A DNA stretch of 64,000 nt from Hyphomicrobiales bacterium. Its GTDB lineage: Bacteria; Pseudomonadota; Alphaproteobacteria; Rhizobiales; RI-29. The position numbers were made by a program, and so were the translations under genes. A model generated the notes under the pieces. That model had not been told where the DNA came from and did no database searches. It worked only from the letters and a program-made list of their open reading frames with translations. Shown here in pieces: positions 42,134 to 50,710 of the stretch (positions are counted from its first letter, which is position 1; each line of letters opens with the position of its first letter). The stretch is from contig WGLQ01000009.1 of the NCBI GenBank assembly GCA_016125495.1, positions 158,264 through 222,263 of the forward strand. The letters run 5' to 3'.

Positions 42134-43987
42134 ATGCATAGCGACAACAACCGCAACATGTTCATGGCCATCGCGCTGTCGATGGGCGTGCTGCTCGCCT
42201 GGCAGATCCTCTACGTCGGCCCGAAGGTGCGCGAGGAGCAGCGCCGCCAGGAACAGGCCGAGTTGCTGCGCCAGCAGCAGCAGCGCGAAAGCGGCGTGGC
42301 ACCGGGAGCCGTGACGCCTGGGATCGAGGCACCTGGAGCCGCGAGCGCACCCGGAAGCGAGACACTCGCTCCCCCACTCGCCCCAGGGCTAGCGGCGAGC
42401 CCTCGTGAGACGGCAATCGCGGCAACACCCCGCGTTGCCATCGACACGCCCGGCATTCGCGGCACGATCAACCTCAAGGGCGCCCGTATCGACGACATCG
42501 TCCTCAAGCGCTACAAGGAAACGACGGATCGCGAGAGCCCGAGCGTGACGTTCTTTTCGCCCGCCGGTACACCCCGCCCCTACTATGCCGAATACGGCTG
42601 GGCTCCGGCCGGCGGCGAGAAAGTGGCCGTCCCGGGCCGCGATACCGTTTGGACGGCGGCGGGCGGGACGCTGACGCAGAACTCGCCGATCACCCTCACC
42701 TGGGACAATGGTGCCGGCCTCGTCTTTCGCCGCGTCATCTCGATCGACGAGAATTATCTCTTCAAGGTCCGCCAGGAGGTGACGAACACCACCGGCGCGC
42801 CGGTTGCCCTTGCGCCCTACGGGCTCATTTCGCGCCACGGCACCCCGGCCGTCGAGGGGCTCTGGATCCTCCACGAAGGCCCGATCGGCGTGATCGGCGA
42901 GGAAGGCTACACCTACCTCACCTATAGCGAGGTTCTGGACGAGCGGCTCAAGACCTATACCGGAAGCGGCGGCTGGCTGGGCATCACCGACAAGTACTGG
43001 GCCGCCACGCTGATCCCCGATCAGGGCGCGAAATACACCGCGCGCTTCACCGGCCGCGATGCCTCCACCACACAGTTCTACCAGGCCGATTACCTGCTCG
43101 ATCCGATCACCGTCGCTCCCGGCCAGACCGCCACGTCCGAAAGCCGCCTGTTCGCCGGCGCCAAGCGCGTCCATCTCATCGAAGGGTACCAGGAAAGCGA
43201 GAAGATCGAGAAGTTCGAGCTGCTGATCGATTGGGGCTGGTTCTATTTCATTACCAAGCCGCTCTTTTATGTCATCGACTATCTCTACAAGCTGCTCGGC
43301 AACTTCGGCGTGGCGATCCTGGCCGTCACCGTGCTGGTCAAGCTGCTTTTCTTCCCGCTGGCCAACAAGTCCTACGTCTCGATGAGCAAGATGAAGAACC
43401 TGCAACCGGAGATGGTCCGGATTCAGGAGCGCTTCAAGGACGACAAGGTTAAGCAGCAACAGGCGATCATGGAGCTGTACAGGAAGGAGAAGGTGAACCC
43501 CATGTCGGGTTGCCTCCCGGTTCTGGTCCAGATCCCCGTGTTTTTCGCACTCTACAAGGTTCTCTACATCTCCATCGAGATGCGCCATGCCCCCTTCTTC
43601 GGCTGGATCCAGGACCTCTCGGCCAAGGACCCGACCACGATCTTCAACCTTTTCGGGCTCCTGCCGTTCGGTGTCCCGGATATCCTGGTGATAGGCGTCT
43701 GGCCGGTCATCATGGGCATCACGATGTGGCTGCAGATGCAGCTCAACCCGGCGCCCGCCGACCCGATCCAGCAGAAGATCTTCGCCTGGATGCCGCTGCT
43801 CTTCACCTTCATGCTCGCGCCGTTCGCGGCTGGCCTCGTCATCTACTGGACCTGGAACAACATCCTGTCGGTCCTGCAGCAGTACGTCATCATGCGCCGG
43901 CAGGGCGTGAAGATCGAACTCTGGGACAATCTGAAGGGCAGTTTCTCCTGGCTGAAGCGTTCCGGCAAGCCGGCGGACGGTGCCTGA
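42134..43987 (+). CDS. yidC: Membrane protein insertase YidC
   Basis: A 617-residue insertase of the gram-negative type: an N-terminal membrane anchor (MAIALSMGVLLAWQILYV), an Ala/Pro-rich linker, the periplasmic P1 domain, and five C-terminal membrane segments with PLANKSYVSMSKMKNLQPEM, VNPMSGCLPVLVQIPVFFAL and IYWTWNNILSVLQQYVIM. Length and layout are normal. It inserts proteins into the inner membrane with or without SecYEG. engB follows after 22 bases. Confidence 0.97.
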   Translation: MHSDNNRNMFMAIALSMGVLLAWQILYVGPKVREEQRRQEQAELLRQQQQRESGVAPGAVTPGIEAPGAASAPGSETLAPPLAPGLAASPRETAIAATPRVAIDTPGIRGTINLKGARIDDIVLKRYKETTDRESPSVTFFSPAGTPRPYYAEYGWAPAGGEKVAVPGRDTVWTAAGGTLTQNSPITLTWDNGAGLVFRRVISIDENYLFKVRQEVTNTTGAPVALAPYGLISRHGTPAVEGLWILHEGPIGVIGEEGYTYLTYSEVLDERLKTYTGSGGWLGITDKYWAATLIPDQGAKYTARFTGRDASTTQFYQADYLLDPITVAPGQTATSESRLFAGAKRVHLIEGYQESEKIEKFELLIDWGWFYFITKPLFYVIDYLYKLLGNFGVAILAVTVLVKLLFFPLANKSYVSMSKMKNLQPEMVRIQERFKDDKVKQQQAIMELYRKEKVNPMSGCLPVLVQIPVFFALYKVLYISIEMRHAPFFGWIQDLSAKDPTTIFNLFGLLPFGVPDILVIGVWPVIMGITMWLQMQLNPAPADPIQQKIFAWMPLLFTFMLAPFAAGLVIYWTWNNILSVLQQYVIMRRQGVKIELWDNLKGSFSWLKRSGKPADGA

Positions 43988-44009
43988 GGGCGCCCGGAGG
44001 GAGGACACC

Positions 44010-44708
44010 ATGGCCGGCGACCCCGGTGCCGACGATACGGTCCCGCCGGGCCCGATGAACCTCGGCATGACCGTGTCGGCATTCGATGCCGAAACGCTGG
44101 CGGCCGCCGACCGCGCCTTTGCCCGCCCCTGCACGTTCGTCAAGGGCGTGGTCGATGCCGCCGGCCTGCCCGCCCCGGATCGACCCGAGGTCGCCTTCGC
44201 CGGCCGCTCGAACGTCGGCAAATCAAGCCTGCTCAACGCCGTGGTCGGCCGGCGAAACCTCGCCCGCTCGTCCTCCACGCCCGGTCGCACGCAGGAGATC
44301 AACTACTTCGACCTCGCCGGCCAGCTCTATCTCGTCGACTTGCCCGGCTACGGCTTCGCTGAAGCACCCAAGAGCAAGGTCGATGCCTGGAACCGCCTGA
44401 TCCGTGACTATCTGCGCGGGCGCGTGGGCTTGCGCCGGGTTTTCCTACTGATCGATGCCCGCCACGGCATGAAGCCGATCGACCGGGAAATCGCAAAGCT
44501 CCTCGACGGTGCCGCCGTTCCGTTCCAGGCGGTGCTGACGAAAGCCGACAAGTTGCGTGGCGACGCGCTCGACAAGGTCGTGAAATCGGTTGCCCAGGCC
44601 CTCTTGCCCCACCCGGCGGCGTTTCCCCGCTTTGCCGTGACGTCGGCGGAAAAAGGGTTGGGTATCAGCGAAGTGCGAGCCGAGATCATCGAGGCGGCAG
44701 GCCTCTGA
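44010..44708 (+). CDS. engB: Ribosome-biogenesis GTPase EngB/YsxC (YihA)
   Basis: A 232-residue GTPase of the EngB family. G1 GRSNVGKSSLLN, G2 STPGRTQEINYF, G3 DLPGYGFAEAP, G4 TKADKL are seen, with TSAEKGLGI as the G5-like region. It acts in 50S ribosome assembly. Start 44010 is preceded by GGAGGGAGG; the earlier in-frame ATG at 43980 lies within the yidC end and is rejected. In most relatives argB follows directly; here a minus-strand gene is inserted between them. Confidence 0.95.
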   Translation: MAGDPGADDTVPPGPMNLGMTVSAFDAETLAAADRAFARPCTFVKGVVDAAGLPAPDRPEVAFAGRSNVGKSSLLNAVVGRRNLARSSSTPGRTQEINYFDLAGQLYLVDLPGYGFAEAPKSKVDAWNRLIRDYLRGRVGLRRVFLLIDARHGMKPIDREIAKLLDGAAVPFQAVLTKADKLRGDALDKVVKSVAQALLPHPAAFPRFAVTSAEKGLGISEVRAEIIEAAGL

Positions 44709-44742
44709 CCCGGCGAACTTCAGCGCCGCGAACCGAGCGCTC

Positions 44743-46770
44743 CTAGCCGCAACACCCGAAAAGCGCAACGAGCCGCTCTCCGAAAGCCCCGAGGACACCG
44801 CCGAGCACCGCAACGACCAGCCAGCCCCCGATGCGCCGCGCCTCGGCGACGTAGTTGACGCGAACCTGGACCTCGATCTCCTGATCCGGCACGCGCCGTT
44901 CCGCGGCCAGCCCGTCCGGACCGACTGCGAGGCCGGTGATCACCAGCACCAGCGGCCGCCAGCCGCGGGCGGTCGGCGTCACCGTCCAGCGCCAACTGGC
45001 ATGCTCGTCGACCAGCCGCGATGCCGGGCCCCCGTCCACCCACTGCATCTCGGGCGAAGTCGATTCGATATCGAACCCGCCATCCGGCGCCTTGAGCCGA
45101 ACCGCCATGACACGCGTGACGAACACCTCGTGTTGTTGGATCTCGCCCGCCCCCCTTAGGCCGTCCATCAGTCCCGGCAGATCCTCGCGCGAGAGGCGCG
45201 CCTCCACCTTCGCGGGAACCCCGACCCGCATGCGTCGCGGCACGTTCTCGACCAGCAGCCCCGACTGGAATTCGTCCGGGGCTCGCTGTGGGCCGCTTGC
45301 TGCCGGGGCGGGCGCCGGGGCGCTTACGGGCTGGCGAACGGGAGCGCTGCGGGGCACGGTAGCGACCGCCTCGGGCTGGATGCCACGTGCGGGCGGGTCG
45401 ACTGGCGCGTGGACCGGGTCGTGCGGTCGGCGCGTAAACCCGCCGGGGCGCTCGATCGGCGGCCCGGCGGTGCGTTCGCCCTTCTGCTCGACCGGATAGG
45501 CTGGTGGCGCACCGCGCCGCGCCATGTCCTGTGGCGGTCGTTGCTCGAAGCCTTCGTGAGCGTGAGCCCCCGGTTGCGGCTGCCCGGGAGCCGCCTGGAA
45601 TTGGCGGTGCGGCGGGCGCGGTGCGCCGCCGCCAGCAGCCTGGGCACCTCGTTCGGGCGGGCGAACCGTCGAAACACGCTGGCCATGCGGCGCTGGCTGC
45701 GGCCGGCGGACCGGAGAAAGCGATGCCGGTGGCCCATCGGGCAGGGACTCGTTCGGAACCGGGGGAGCAGCGGCAGCCACGGGCCGGGCGCCGCCCCCGA
45801 CCGGACCGGCACGAACGCCGTCCTGATCCGACGCTCCGAACGGTTCACCGGCAGGCCCTGCGTGCTGACGCGATGGCGCAACGGCCGGCGCGCGCGCGGC
45901 ACCGACCGATGGCGATCCGACCTGCTCGGCCCGTTCCGAATGCCCCGCGATGCCGTCGAGCCGCGCCAGTTCACGCTCACCCGCCACGCGCTTGCGGGCG
46001 GTGGGAGCGGGGCCGGACGCAGCCGCCGGTAACCGCGCGAGGTCCGCGTGATCGCCTGGGCGATGAGATCGAGGTTCGGCGCCGCCAGTGTCCCCCTCGG
46101 TGGCCGATGGACGGCGGTGAGCCCCGGTCCGCTCGGCCTCGGAAGCACCGCGCGGCCCGGTAGTCGGCTGCGGGTCCGGGCTCGCGCCGCCAGTCGCCGA
46201 CGCGGCGGTTGTCACCGTCGGCGTGGCACCGGCCTTGGCGGACGCGCCGGGCCCGGTGGCCGCATTCACCCCGGCGGGCGGGATGTTCCCGGAGCGCCTG
46301 GCAACCGACCTGGCAATGAGGTCGAGTGACTTGAGGATAGCTTCGGCCGTCACCCCCTGGCCGCGCAGAAACTGCGCGCCGGCGCTCCGCCCGTCACCGA
46401 TGATCGCCGCCAGCAGCATCGCCCCGTCGAGCACGCCGCGCTGCGACTGGCGAGCAGCGGCACTCGCGTAGTCGAACACTTTGCGCAGGTCGTTCGAAGC
46501 CGTGATCTGGCCCCCGCCGGTCGGTTCCGCGACCGCGCCGCTGCGCGCAAGGAGATCGGCGAGATCGTGCCGCAGTCGGCCGAGCTCGACACCGCTGGTC
46601 GCTAGCACGACGAGGGCATCCGGGTCCTCGGTCAAGGCCAGCAGCAGGTGTTCGATGGTGATGGCGCCGTGCCCCTGCTCACTGGCATAGCGGGCGGCCC
46701 GCTGCAGGCTGGCCTGCAGGTTGGGTGAAGGCTGGATCGCCCCGGGACCGACTGCCGCCGCCTCCGCCAT
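44743..46770 (-). CDS. Clp_N domain - disordered linker - beta-domain - membrane-anchor protein
   Basis: A 675-residue protein with an unusual layout. Residues 1-155 form a double Clp N-terminal repeat (EQGHGAITIEHLLLALTEDP, then GVLDGAMLLAAIIGDGRSAG), without any ATPase domain. Residues 160-500 are disordered and rich in Pro, Ala, Gly and Arg. Residues 503-640 form a beta-rich domain (VENVPRRMRVGVPAKVEARL, HASWRWTVTPTARGW, DQEIEVQVRVNYV) that I recall from the C-termini of cyanobacterial TIR and caspase-like proteins. A final membrane helix (645-668) ends in FGCCG. It lies opposite to and between engB and argB, which are normally adjacent. Function is unknown. Confidence 0.8.
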   Translation of the reverse strand: MAEAAAVGPGAIQPSPNLQASLQRAARYASEQGHGAITIEHLLLALTEDPDALVVLATSGVELGRLRHDLADLLARSGAVAEPTGGGQITASNDLRKVFDYASAAARQSQRGVLDGAMLLAAIIGDGRSAGAQFLRGQGVTAEAILKSLDLIARSVARRSGNIPPAGVNAATGPGASAKAGATPTVTTAASATGGASPDPQPTTGPRGASEAERTGAHRRPSATEGDTGGAEPRSHRPGDHADLARLPAAASGPAPTARKRVAGERELARLDGIAGHSERAEQVGSPSVGAARAPAVAPSRQHAGPAGEPFGASDQDGVRAGPVGGGARPVAAAAPPVPNESLPDGPPASLSPVRRPQPAPHGQRVSTVRPPERGAQAAGGGAPRPPHRQFQAAPGQPQPGAHAHEGFEQRPPQDMARRGAPPAYPVEQKGERTAGPPIERPGGFTRRPHDPVHAPVDPPARGIQPEAVATVPRSAPVRQPVSAPAPAPAASGPQRAPDEFQSGLLVENVPRRMRVGVPAKVEARLSREDLPGLMDGLRGAGEIQQHEVFVTRVMAVRLKAPDGGFDIESTSPEMQWVDGGPASRLVDEHASWRWTVTPTARGWRPLVLVITGLAVGPDGLAAERRVPDQEIEVQVRVNYVAEARRIGGWLVVAVLGGVLGAFGERLVALFGCCG

Positions 46771-47011
46771 CACCCCGCGCCACCCCGAACAAACTCACCA
46801 CACCGTGGCGCGCTGGCCGCGCCCTTCTCGACGTTACCGGTCCGCTACCGGCTCCATTCCTGGCTTGCAAAGCAAATGGGCGTCTCTTGGGCAAGCCCCG
46901 AGACACGCCCGCGCTAGAGACCCTTGACAGTGGGGCCTGCGGAGCGGTTTGACCAGCGGCAACTGTGCCGCGGCGACCCCTCGCCGCAGGCCCGCTAGTC
47001 GAGTTCGAGCC

Positions 47012-47947
47012 GTGACCAAGTCCAGCAGTGCGCCTACGCCCGACGACCACTCGGCCCAGGATCAGGCCAGGATCCTGTCCGAGGCGCTTCCCTATATGCA
47101 GCGTTACGACAAGCAGACCGTCGTCGTGAAATACGGCGGTCATGCCATGGGCGACCCCGAACTCGCACGCACCTTCGCCCGCGACATCGTGCTGCTGAAG
47201 CAATCGGGCGTGAATGTCGTCGTGGTCCACGGTGGCGGTCCACAGATCGGCGCCATGCTCGACCGGCTGGCCATCAAGTCGGAGTTCCGCCACGGCCTAC
47301 GGGTCACCGACGATGCCACCATCGACGTCGTCGAGATGGTCCTCGCCGGCTCGATCAACAAGCAGATCGTGGCCGCCCTCAATCGCGAGGGGGGCAATGC
47401 CGTCGGCATCTGCGGCAAGGACGCCAACCTGATGCGGGCCCGCCGGCTCGAAAAGACAATGGTCGATCCGACCTCGAATCTGATGAAGGCCGTCGATCTC
47501 GGCCACGTCGGCGAGCCCATGGCGGTCAACCCGCACATCGTCGACGTGATCATCGCGAGCGACCTCATCCCCGTGGTCGCCCCGCTCGGAGTCGCGGCTG
47601 ACGGTCAGACGCTCAACATCAACGCCGACACCTTCGCCGCCTCGCTCGCGACGGCCATGCGCGCCAAACGCCTGCTGCTGCTGACCGATGTCGCGGGTGT
47701 GCTGGATCGTGACGGCAACCTCATCAAGGAGCTGACCGTCGAGGCGGCGCGCGCGCTCATCGCCGACGGCACCATCACGGGCGGCATGATCCCGAAGGTC
47801 GAAAGCTGCATCGAGGTTGTGGAATCGGGCGTCGAGGCCGTCGTGATCCTCAACGGCAAGGTGGCGCACGCCACCCTGCTGGAACTTTTCACGGGGCACG
47901 GAGCGGGCACGCTGTTCGCGCGTTCCGCCGGTTTCACCGTCGGTTGA
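47012..47947 (+). CDS. argB: Acetylglutamate kinase
   Basis: A 311-residue N-acetylglutamate kinase of arginine synthesis. The ATP site [29 protein letters not shown], the RHGLRVTD acetylglutamate part, [20 protein letters not shown] and [12 protein letters not shown] are all in place. A GTG start at 47012 is used since ATGs upstream lie outside the family length; the Shine-Dalgarno sequence is weak. Normal length. It is separated from engB by the Clp_N gene and from the HAD nucleotidase by about 4.9 kb. Confidence 0.95.
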   Translation: MTKSSSAPTPDDHSAQDQARILSEALPYMQRYDKQTVVVKYGGHAMGDPELARTFARDIVLLKQSGVNVVVVHGGGPQIGAMLDRLAIKSEFRHGLRVTDDATIDVVEMVLAGSINKQIVAALNREGGNAVGICGKDANLMRARRLEKTMVDPTSNLMKAVDLGHVGEPMAVNPHIVDVIIASDLIPVVAPLGVAADGQTLNINADTFAASLATAMRAKRLLLLTDVAGVLDRDGNLIKELTVEAARALIADGTITGGMIPKVESCIEVVESGVEAVVILNGKVAHATLLELFTGHGAGTLFARSAGFTVG

Positions 47948-47962
47948 GAAAACCGGGGAAAG

Positions 47963-48271
47963 TTAGTGCGGTCGCTCGCTGGAGCCGCTCTGGTGCTTGC
48001 GCGCCTGGCGGCGACGATACACGAGCGCGAGCCCGCCGACACCGATGACCTGGCCGAGCAGCGTCAACGCGACGCCGGGCAGTGGCGCGCCGGCACCGCC
48101 GCCATTGTTCTTGTACCAACCGTAGCCGAACGAATTGCCGTTGCCGTTACCATTGCCGCCGGGCGCCGCCCAGACTGTCGCCGGCGCCGCGAACAACATG
48201 GCGGCCAACACCACCGCGCCGGCCAACCGAGCCGCCGTCCGTCCCACTTTTCCCTCATTCCGAGAGTGCAT
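47963..48271 (-). CDS. Short exported protein with exosortase-type (PEP-CTERM-like) sorting signal
   Basis: A 102-residue protein: signal peptide (about 1-36, cut after VWA), a tiny Gly/Asn-rich mature part (GGNGNGNGNSFGYGWYKNNGG), then the tripartite C-terminal signal: GAPLPG (61-66), a membrane helix (67-84) and an RRR cluster (86-88). It is followed by a 14-residue tail longer than usual. This resembles PEP-CTERM variants cut by exosortases. The exosortase gene lies 0.8 kb away on the same strand, so the protein is its likely substrate. The pairing and cleavage are inferred. Confidence 0.7.
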   Translation of the reverse strand: MHSRNEGKVGRTAARLAGAVVLAAMLFAAPATVWAAPGGNGNGNGNSFGYGWYKNNGGGAGAPLPGVALTLLGQVIGVGGLALVYRRRQARKHQSGSSERPH

Positions 48272-48502
48272 TGTCCAATCCAGACGTTGCGGAGGGATTG
48301 CCCCCCTGAGCCCTAGGACCTGCGCATTCCAAACCTGTCATGCAAGCAGATTGACCTCAGTTGCTTAAAGTCGAACTAAAATCCGGAAAATCACTGAACA
48401 GTAATTAGGTGTGTTGGCCGCTGCGCTTCCTTCGATCGCGATAGGGGCCTGTCACCTGTCACGGATGGCTTGGCGGGGACACAAATTCGTGCGTATGCTG
48501 CC
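48272..48502. other. AT-rich promoter gap of the exosortase substrate gene
   Basis: The stretch 48345-48412 is distinctly AT-rich (for example TTAAAGTCGAACTAAAATCC) and lies upstream of the substrate gene on the minus strand, so it probably holds its promoter. No sigma-54 type -24/-12 site was evident. Confidence 0.5.
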
Positions 48503-49075
48503 TTATGCGGCAGGTGCACGCACCGGCCCCACCACAGCGGTCGAGCCGATCAGCTCGCCCGGTTCCGGCATGGCGCATCCGCCCGTATCCATCGGCCAAT
48601 GGGTCAGCAATCCGCCATCCTCGCCTTGCCAGGCGAGCGCCAGGACGTCATCTGTGTGCTCGTGGCCCGCCAGTCCGAGCCGCCGCGCCAGGCCGAGCCC
48701 TGGACTCACCGCGCCAGCCCACCAGGGCAGCTCCTCCCAGAGGCCGCCGGCAAAGACGAAGCGGGTCGCGGGCCCGAGTTCCCGGCGCGCGAACCCTGCC
48801 AGTTCGTGCGTGCGCCCCAAGAGGGCGACGCCGAGCGTGCGCTCACAGCCGGATTTCGCGAAGGCCACGAAGCTGTATGCCTGATCGGGCCCCCGCATGC
48901 GCCGGTGGACGAGCCGCCAGCCATGCCCATCGAGCGCTTGAACGACGCTGGCCGACACGACCCGGTCGTCACCCCCGTGCCGCCCCGTATACCGCTCCGT
49001 CTTCAGTGCGATGCCGAGGCCGGCTAGGAGAATGACGAGGGCGAGCCCCGAGATACGCGGATGCAAAGCCCTCAT
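48503..49075 (-). CDS. Exosortase-coupled membrane-anchored protein, unrecognised
   Basis: A 190-residue protein with one N-terminal membrane helix (ISGLALVILLAGLGIAL) and a presumably periplasmic remainder with HGWRLVHRRMRGPDQAYSF, FAGGLWEELPWWAGAVS and THWPMDTGGCAMPEPG. I do not recognise the family; it occupies the place of EpsI-like partners in other exosortase loci but does not show a clear EpsI signature. Its ATG (49075-49073) overlaps the exosortase stop (ATGA), so the two are translationally coupled. Its reading frame is long and open well upstream, but that part is a shadow of the exosortase gene. Confidence 0.7.
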   Translation of the reverse strand: MRALHPRISGLALVILLAGLGIALKTERYTGRHGGDDRVVSASVVQALDGHGWRLVHRRMRGPDQAYSFVAFAKSGCERTLGVALLGRTHELAGFARRELGPATRFVFAGGLWEELPWWAGAVSPGLGLARRLGLAGHEHTDDVLALAWQGEDGGLLTHWPMDTGGCAMPEPGELIGSTAVVGPVRAPAA

Positions 49076-49923
49076 GCGCGCGAACTCCACCACCCGGCCG
49101 CGATCGCCGAGAAAACCATGAGCCCGTCGAAGAGGTTGGCCCCGATCGGCCCGTGCGCGAATGCGTATTGCTCGGCAGAAAGCGCCATGACGGCAAGGCG
49201 CGCCGTGTTGGCCAGGATCAGCAGCAGTGTGACGCCGGCGATCGCGGTGAGGAGCCGGGAGGCGTGCGGTCGACCGCCCATGAGTGCCACCGCGCAGACG
49301 GCGACCAACGCCTGCGGCGCATAGGCGAGCGAACTGCAGGCCGAGAGCACGATCAGCCGGTGGTCCCCTGCGACCGTGACGACGTGCCCAGTGACCACCG
49401 GCGCGGTGCCGCACACCTCTAGCAGCCAGCCGACGAGGCCGGCATCGAACGCCGTCAGGGGCCCAGCCAACAACTTGACACCGAGTGAACTCCAGAGCGC
49501 CGCGACGGCGAGCGCCGAGAGCAGGAGATAGGCGTGCCGCGCCTCGCCGCGCGCCCGAAAGCTCGCGAGCCCGCCATAGGCCAGCACGACCCCCCAGGAC
49601 GCGGCGCTGCTCGGAACCAGCAGTGCGAGCCCGACCATGACCTCGGCCCAGCCGAAGCGCTCGGGCGGCGCCCCGGCGCCCCGCGCCTCGATGATCATCA
49701 GGCTCGCGACGGCGACAGCCACGAGTTCGAAGGGACCGATACCGGTGAGCAGCCCCCCACGCCCCGGCAGCGACCATTCCTCGAGCACGCGCACGACGAG
49801 ACCGTTGGCGATGGCCGCCAGCAGCACCACGAGGGCGATCGGCACAGCGGCGCCCGCGCGCTCGACCCCGCGCCACAGCGCGCCCGTCCCATTTCGCCCG
49901 ACCTCGTCACCCGCGAGCTTCAT
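49072..49923 (-). CDS. Exosortase/archaeosortase family transpeptidase-like protein
   Basis: A 283-residue membrane protein with about eight hydrophobic segments. The three expected catalytic residues are seen: Cys196 in VLSACSSLAYAPQ, Arg242 in LILANTARLAVMAL, and His257 in FAHGPIGANLFDG, in the usual order. This marks it as an exosortase-type enzyme that would cut and possibly transfer proteins with a C-terminal sorting signal. The type is not identifiable from memory. It begins at ATG 49923 with AGGATGATAG upstream, and heads a coupled pair with the 190-residue protein. The short substrate gene lies 0.8 kb downstream. Confidence 0.78.
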   Translation of the reverse strand: MKLAGDEVGRNGTGALWRGVERAGAAVPIALVVLLAAIANGLVVRVLEEWSLPGRGGLLTGIGPFELVAVAVASLMIIEARGAGAPPERFGWAEVMVGLALLVPSSAASWGVVLAYGGLASFRARGEARHAYLLLSALAVAALWSSLGVKLLAGPLTAFDAGLVGWLLEVCGTAPVVTGHVVTVAGDHRLIVLSACSSLAYAPQALVAVCAVALMGGRPHASRLLTAIAGVTLLLILANTARLAVMALSAEQYAFAHGPIGANLFDGLMVFSAIAAGWWSSRA

Positions 49924-50282
49924 TCTATCATCCTGCCGCTCCGGCCCCTTGCGACGGTCCGGTGCGACAGGATTGCCGGTTGCGGTTTACGCAACGTTAG
50001 CGCGCGGTCTCAGCAAGCGGCCCGCCGGTGGCGCTCAGAGACTGCCACCGAGCCCCGATTGCGGATCCGAGACGTCGCTCCAGACATCCAGCAAGCGCCT
50101 TGTCGCCCATCGTGCCGCAGACCAACACGCTGCTGGCCCAAGGCACGCCATGCCTCTCGTCACTAGGCCCCAAGAAGGGCCGCCAACCCTTCCCACGCGG
50201 CGCGCGCTCGACTAACGTGGCGACCTTCCATAGGGCCGCCATTCGGTGCGCGTCGCATGTTGAGAGGGAAGGGGAAAAAACC
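49924..50282. other. 359-base gap between the exosortase gene and ridA
   Basis: Divergent promoter region. No gene is seen on either strand. Around 49965-49999 there is an AT-richer patch (GGTTTACGCAACGTTAG). The end holds GAGAGGGAAGGGG, the ridA ribosome site. Confidence 0.5.
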
Positions 50283-50636
50283 ATGACAATCCAACGTATT
50301 CAGCCGGGCCCGCGCATGACCCAGGCGGTCGTTCACGGCAACACGGTGTATCTCGCCGGTCAGGTTGCGCAGGGTGCGCCCGGCAAATCGGTCGGCGAGC
50401 AGACCAAGGACATTCTCGCCCGCGTCGACAAGCTGCTCGCCGAAGCCGGCAGCGACAAGACGAAGATGCTCTCGGCGACGATCTGGCTGACCGACATCTC
50501 GACCTTCGCCGAGATGAACGCGGTCTGGGATGCCTGGGTGGTTCCCGGCCAGACGCCGGGCCGCGCCTGTGTTCAGTCGACGCTCGCGGCGCCCCAGTAC
50601 ACGGTCGAAATCTCCATCATCGCGGCCCGCGACTGA
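50283..50636 (+). CDS. ridA: RidA-family enamine/imine deaminase
   Basis: A 117-residue RidA protein with NTVYLAGQVAQGAPG, the AEAGSDKTKMLSATIWLTDI core and GRACVQSTLAAPQYTVEISI, which keeps the Arg of the RidA active site. RidA hydrolyses reactive enamine or imine intermediates released by PLP enzymes and amino acid oxidases. Here a D-amino-acid-dehydrogenase-like gene follows after 74 bases, a natural source of imines. Start 50283 has AAGGGGAAAAA upstream. Confidence 0.88.
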   Translation: MTIQRIQPGPRMTQAVVHGNTVYLAGQVAQGAPGKSVGEQTKDILARVDKLLAEAGSDKTKMLSATIWLTDISTFAEMNAVWDAWVVPGQTPGRACVQSTLAAPQYTVEISIIAARD

Positions 50637-50710
50637 TTTGGCTGGCGCCCGTGTCCGCTCGAACCCGGACACGGGCGCCATCTGCGGCTCGGGGAGGCAG
50701 GGACGTGCCG

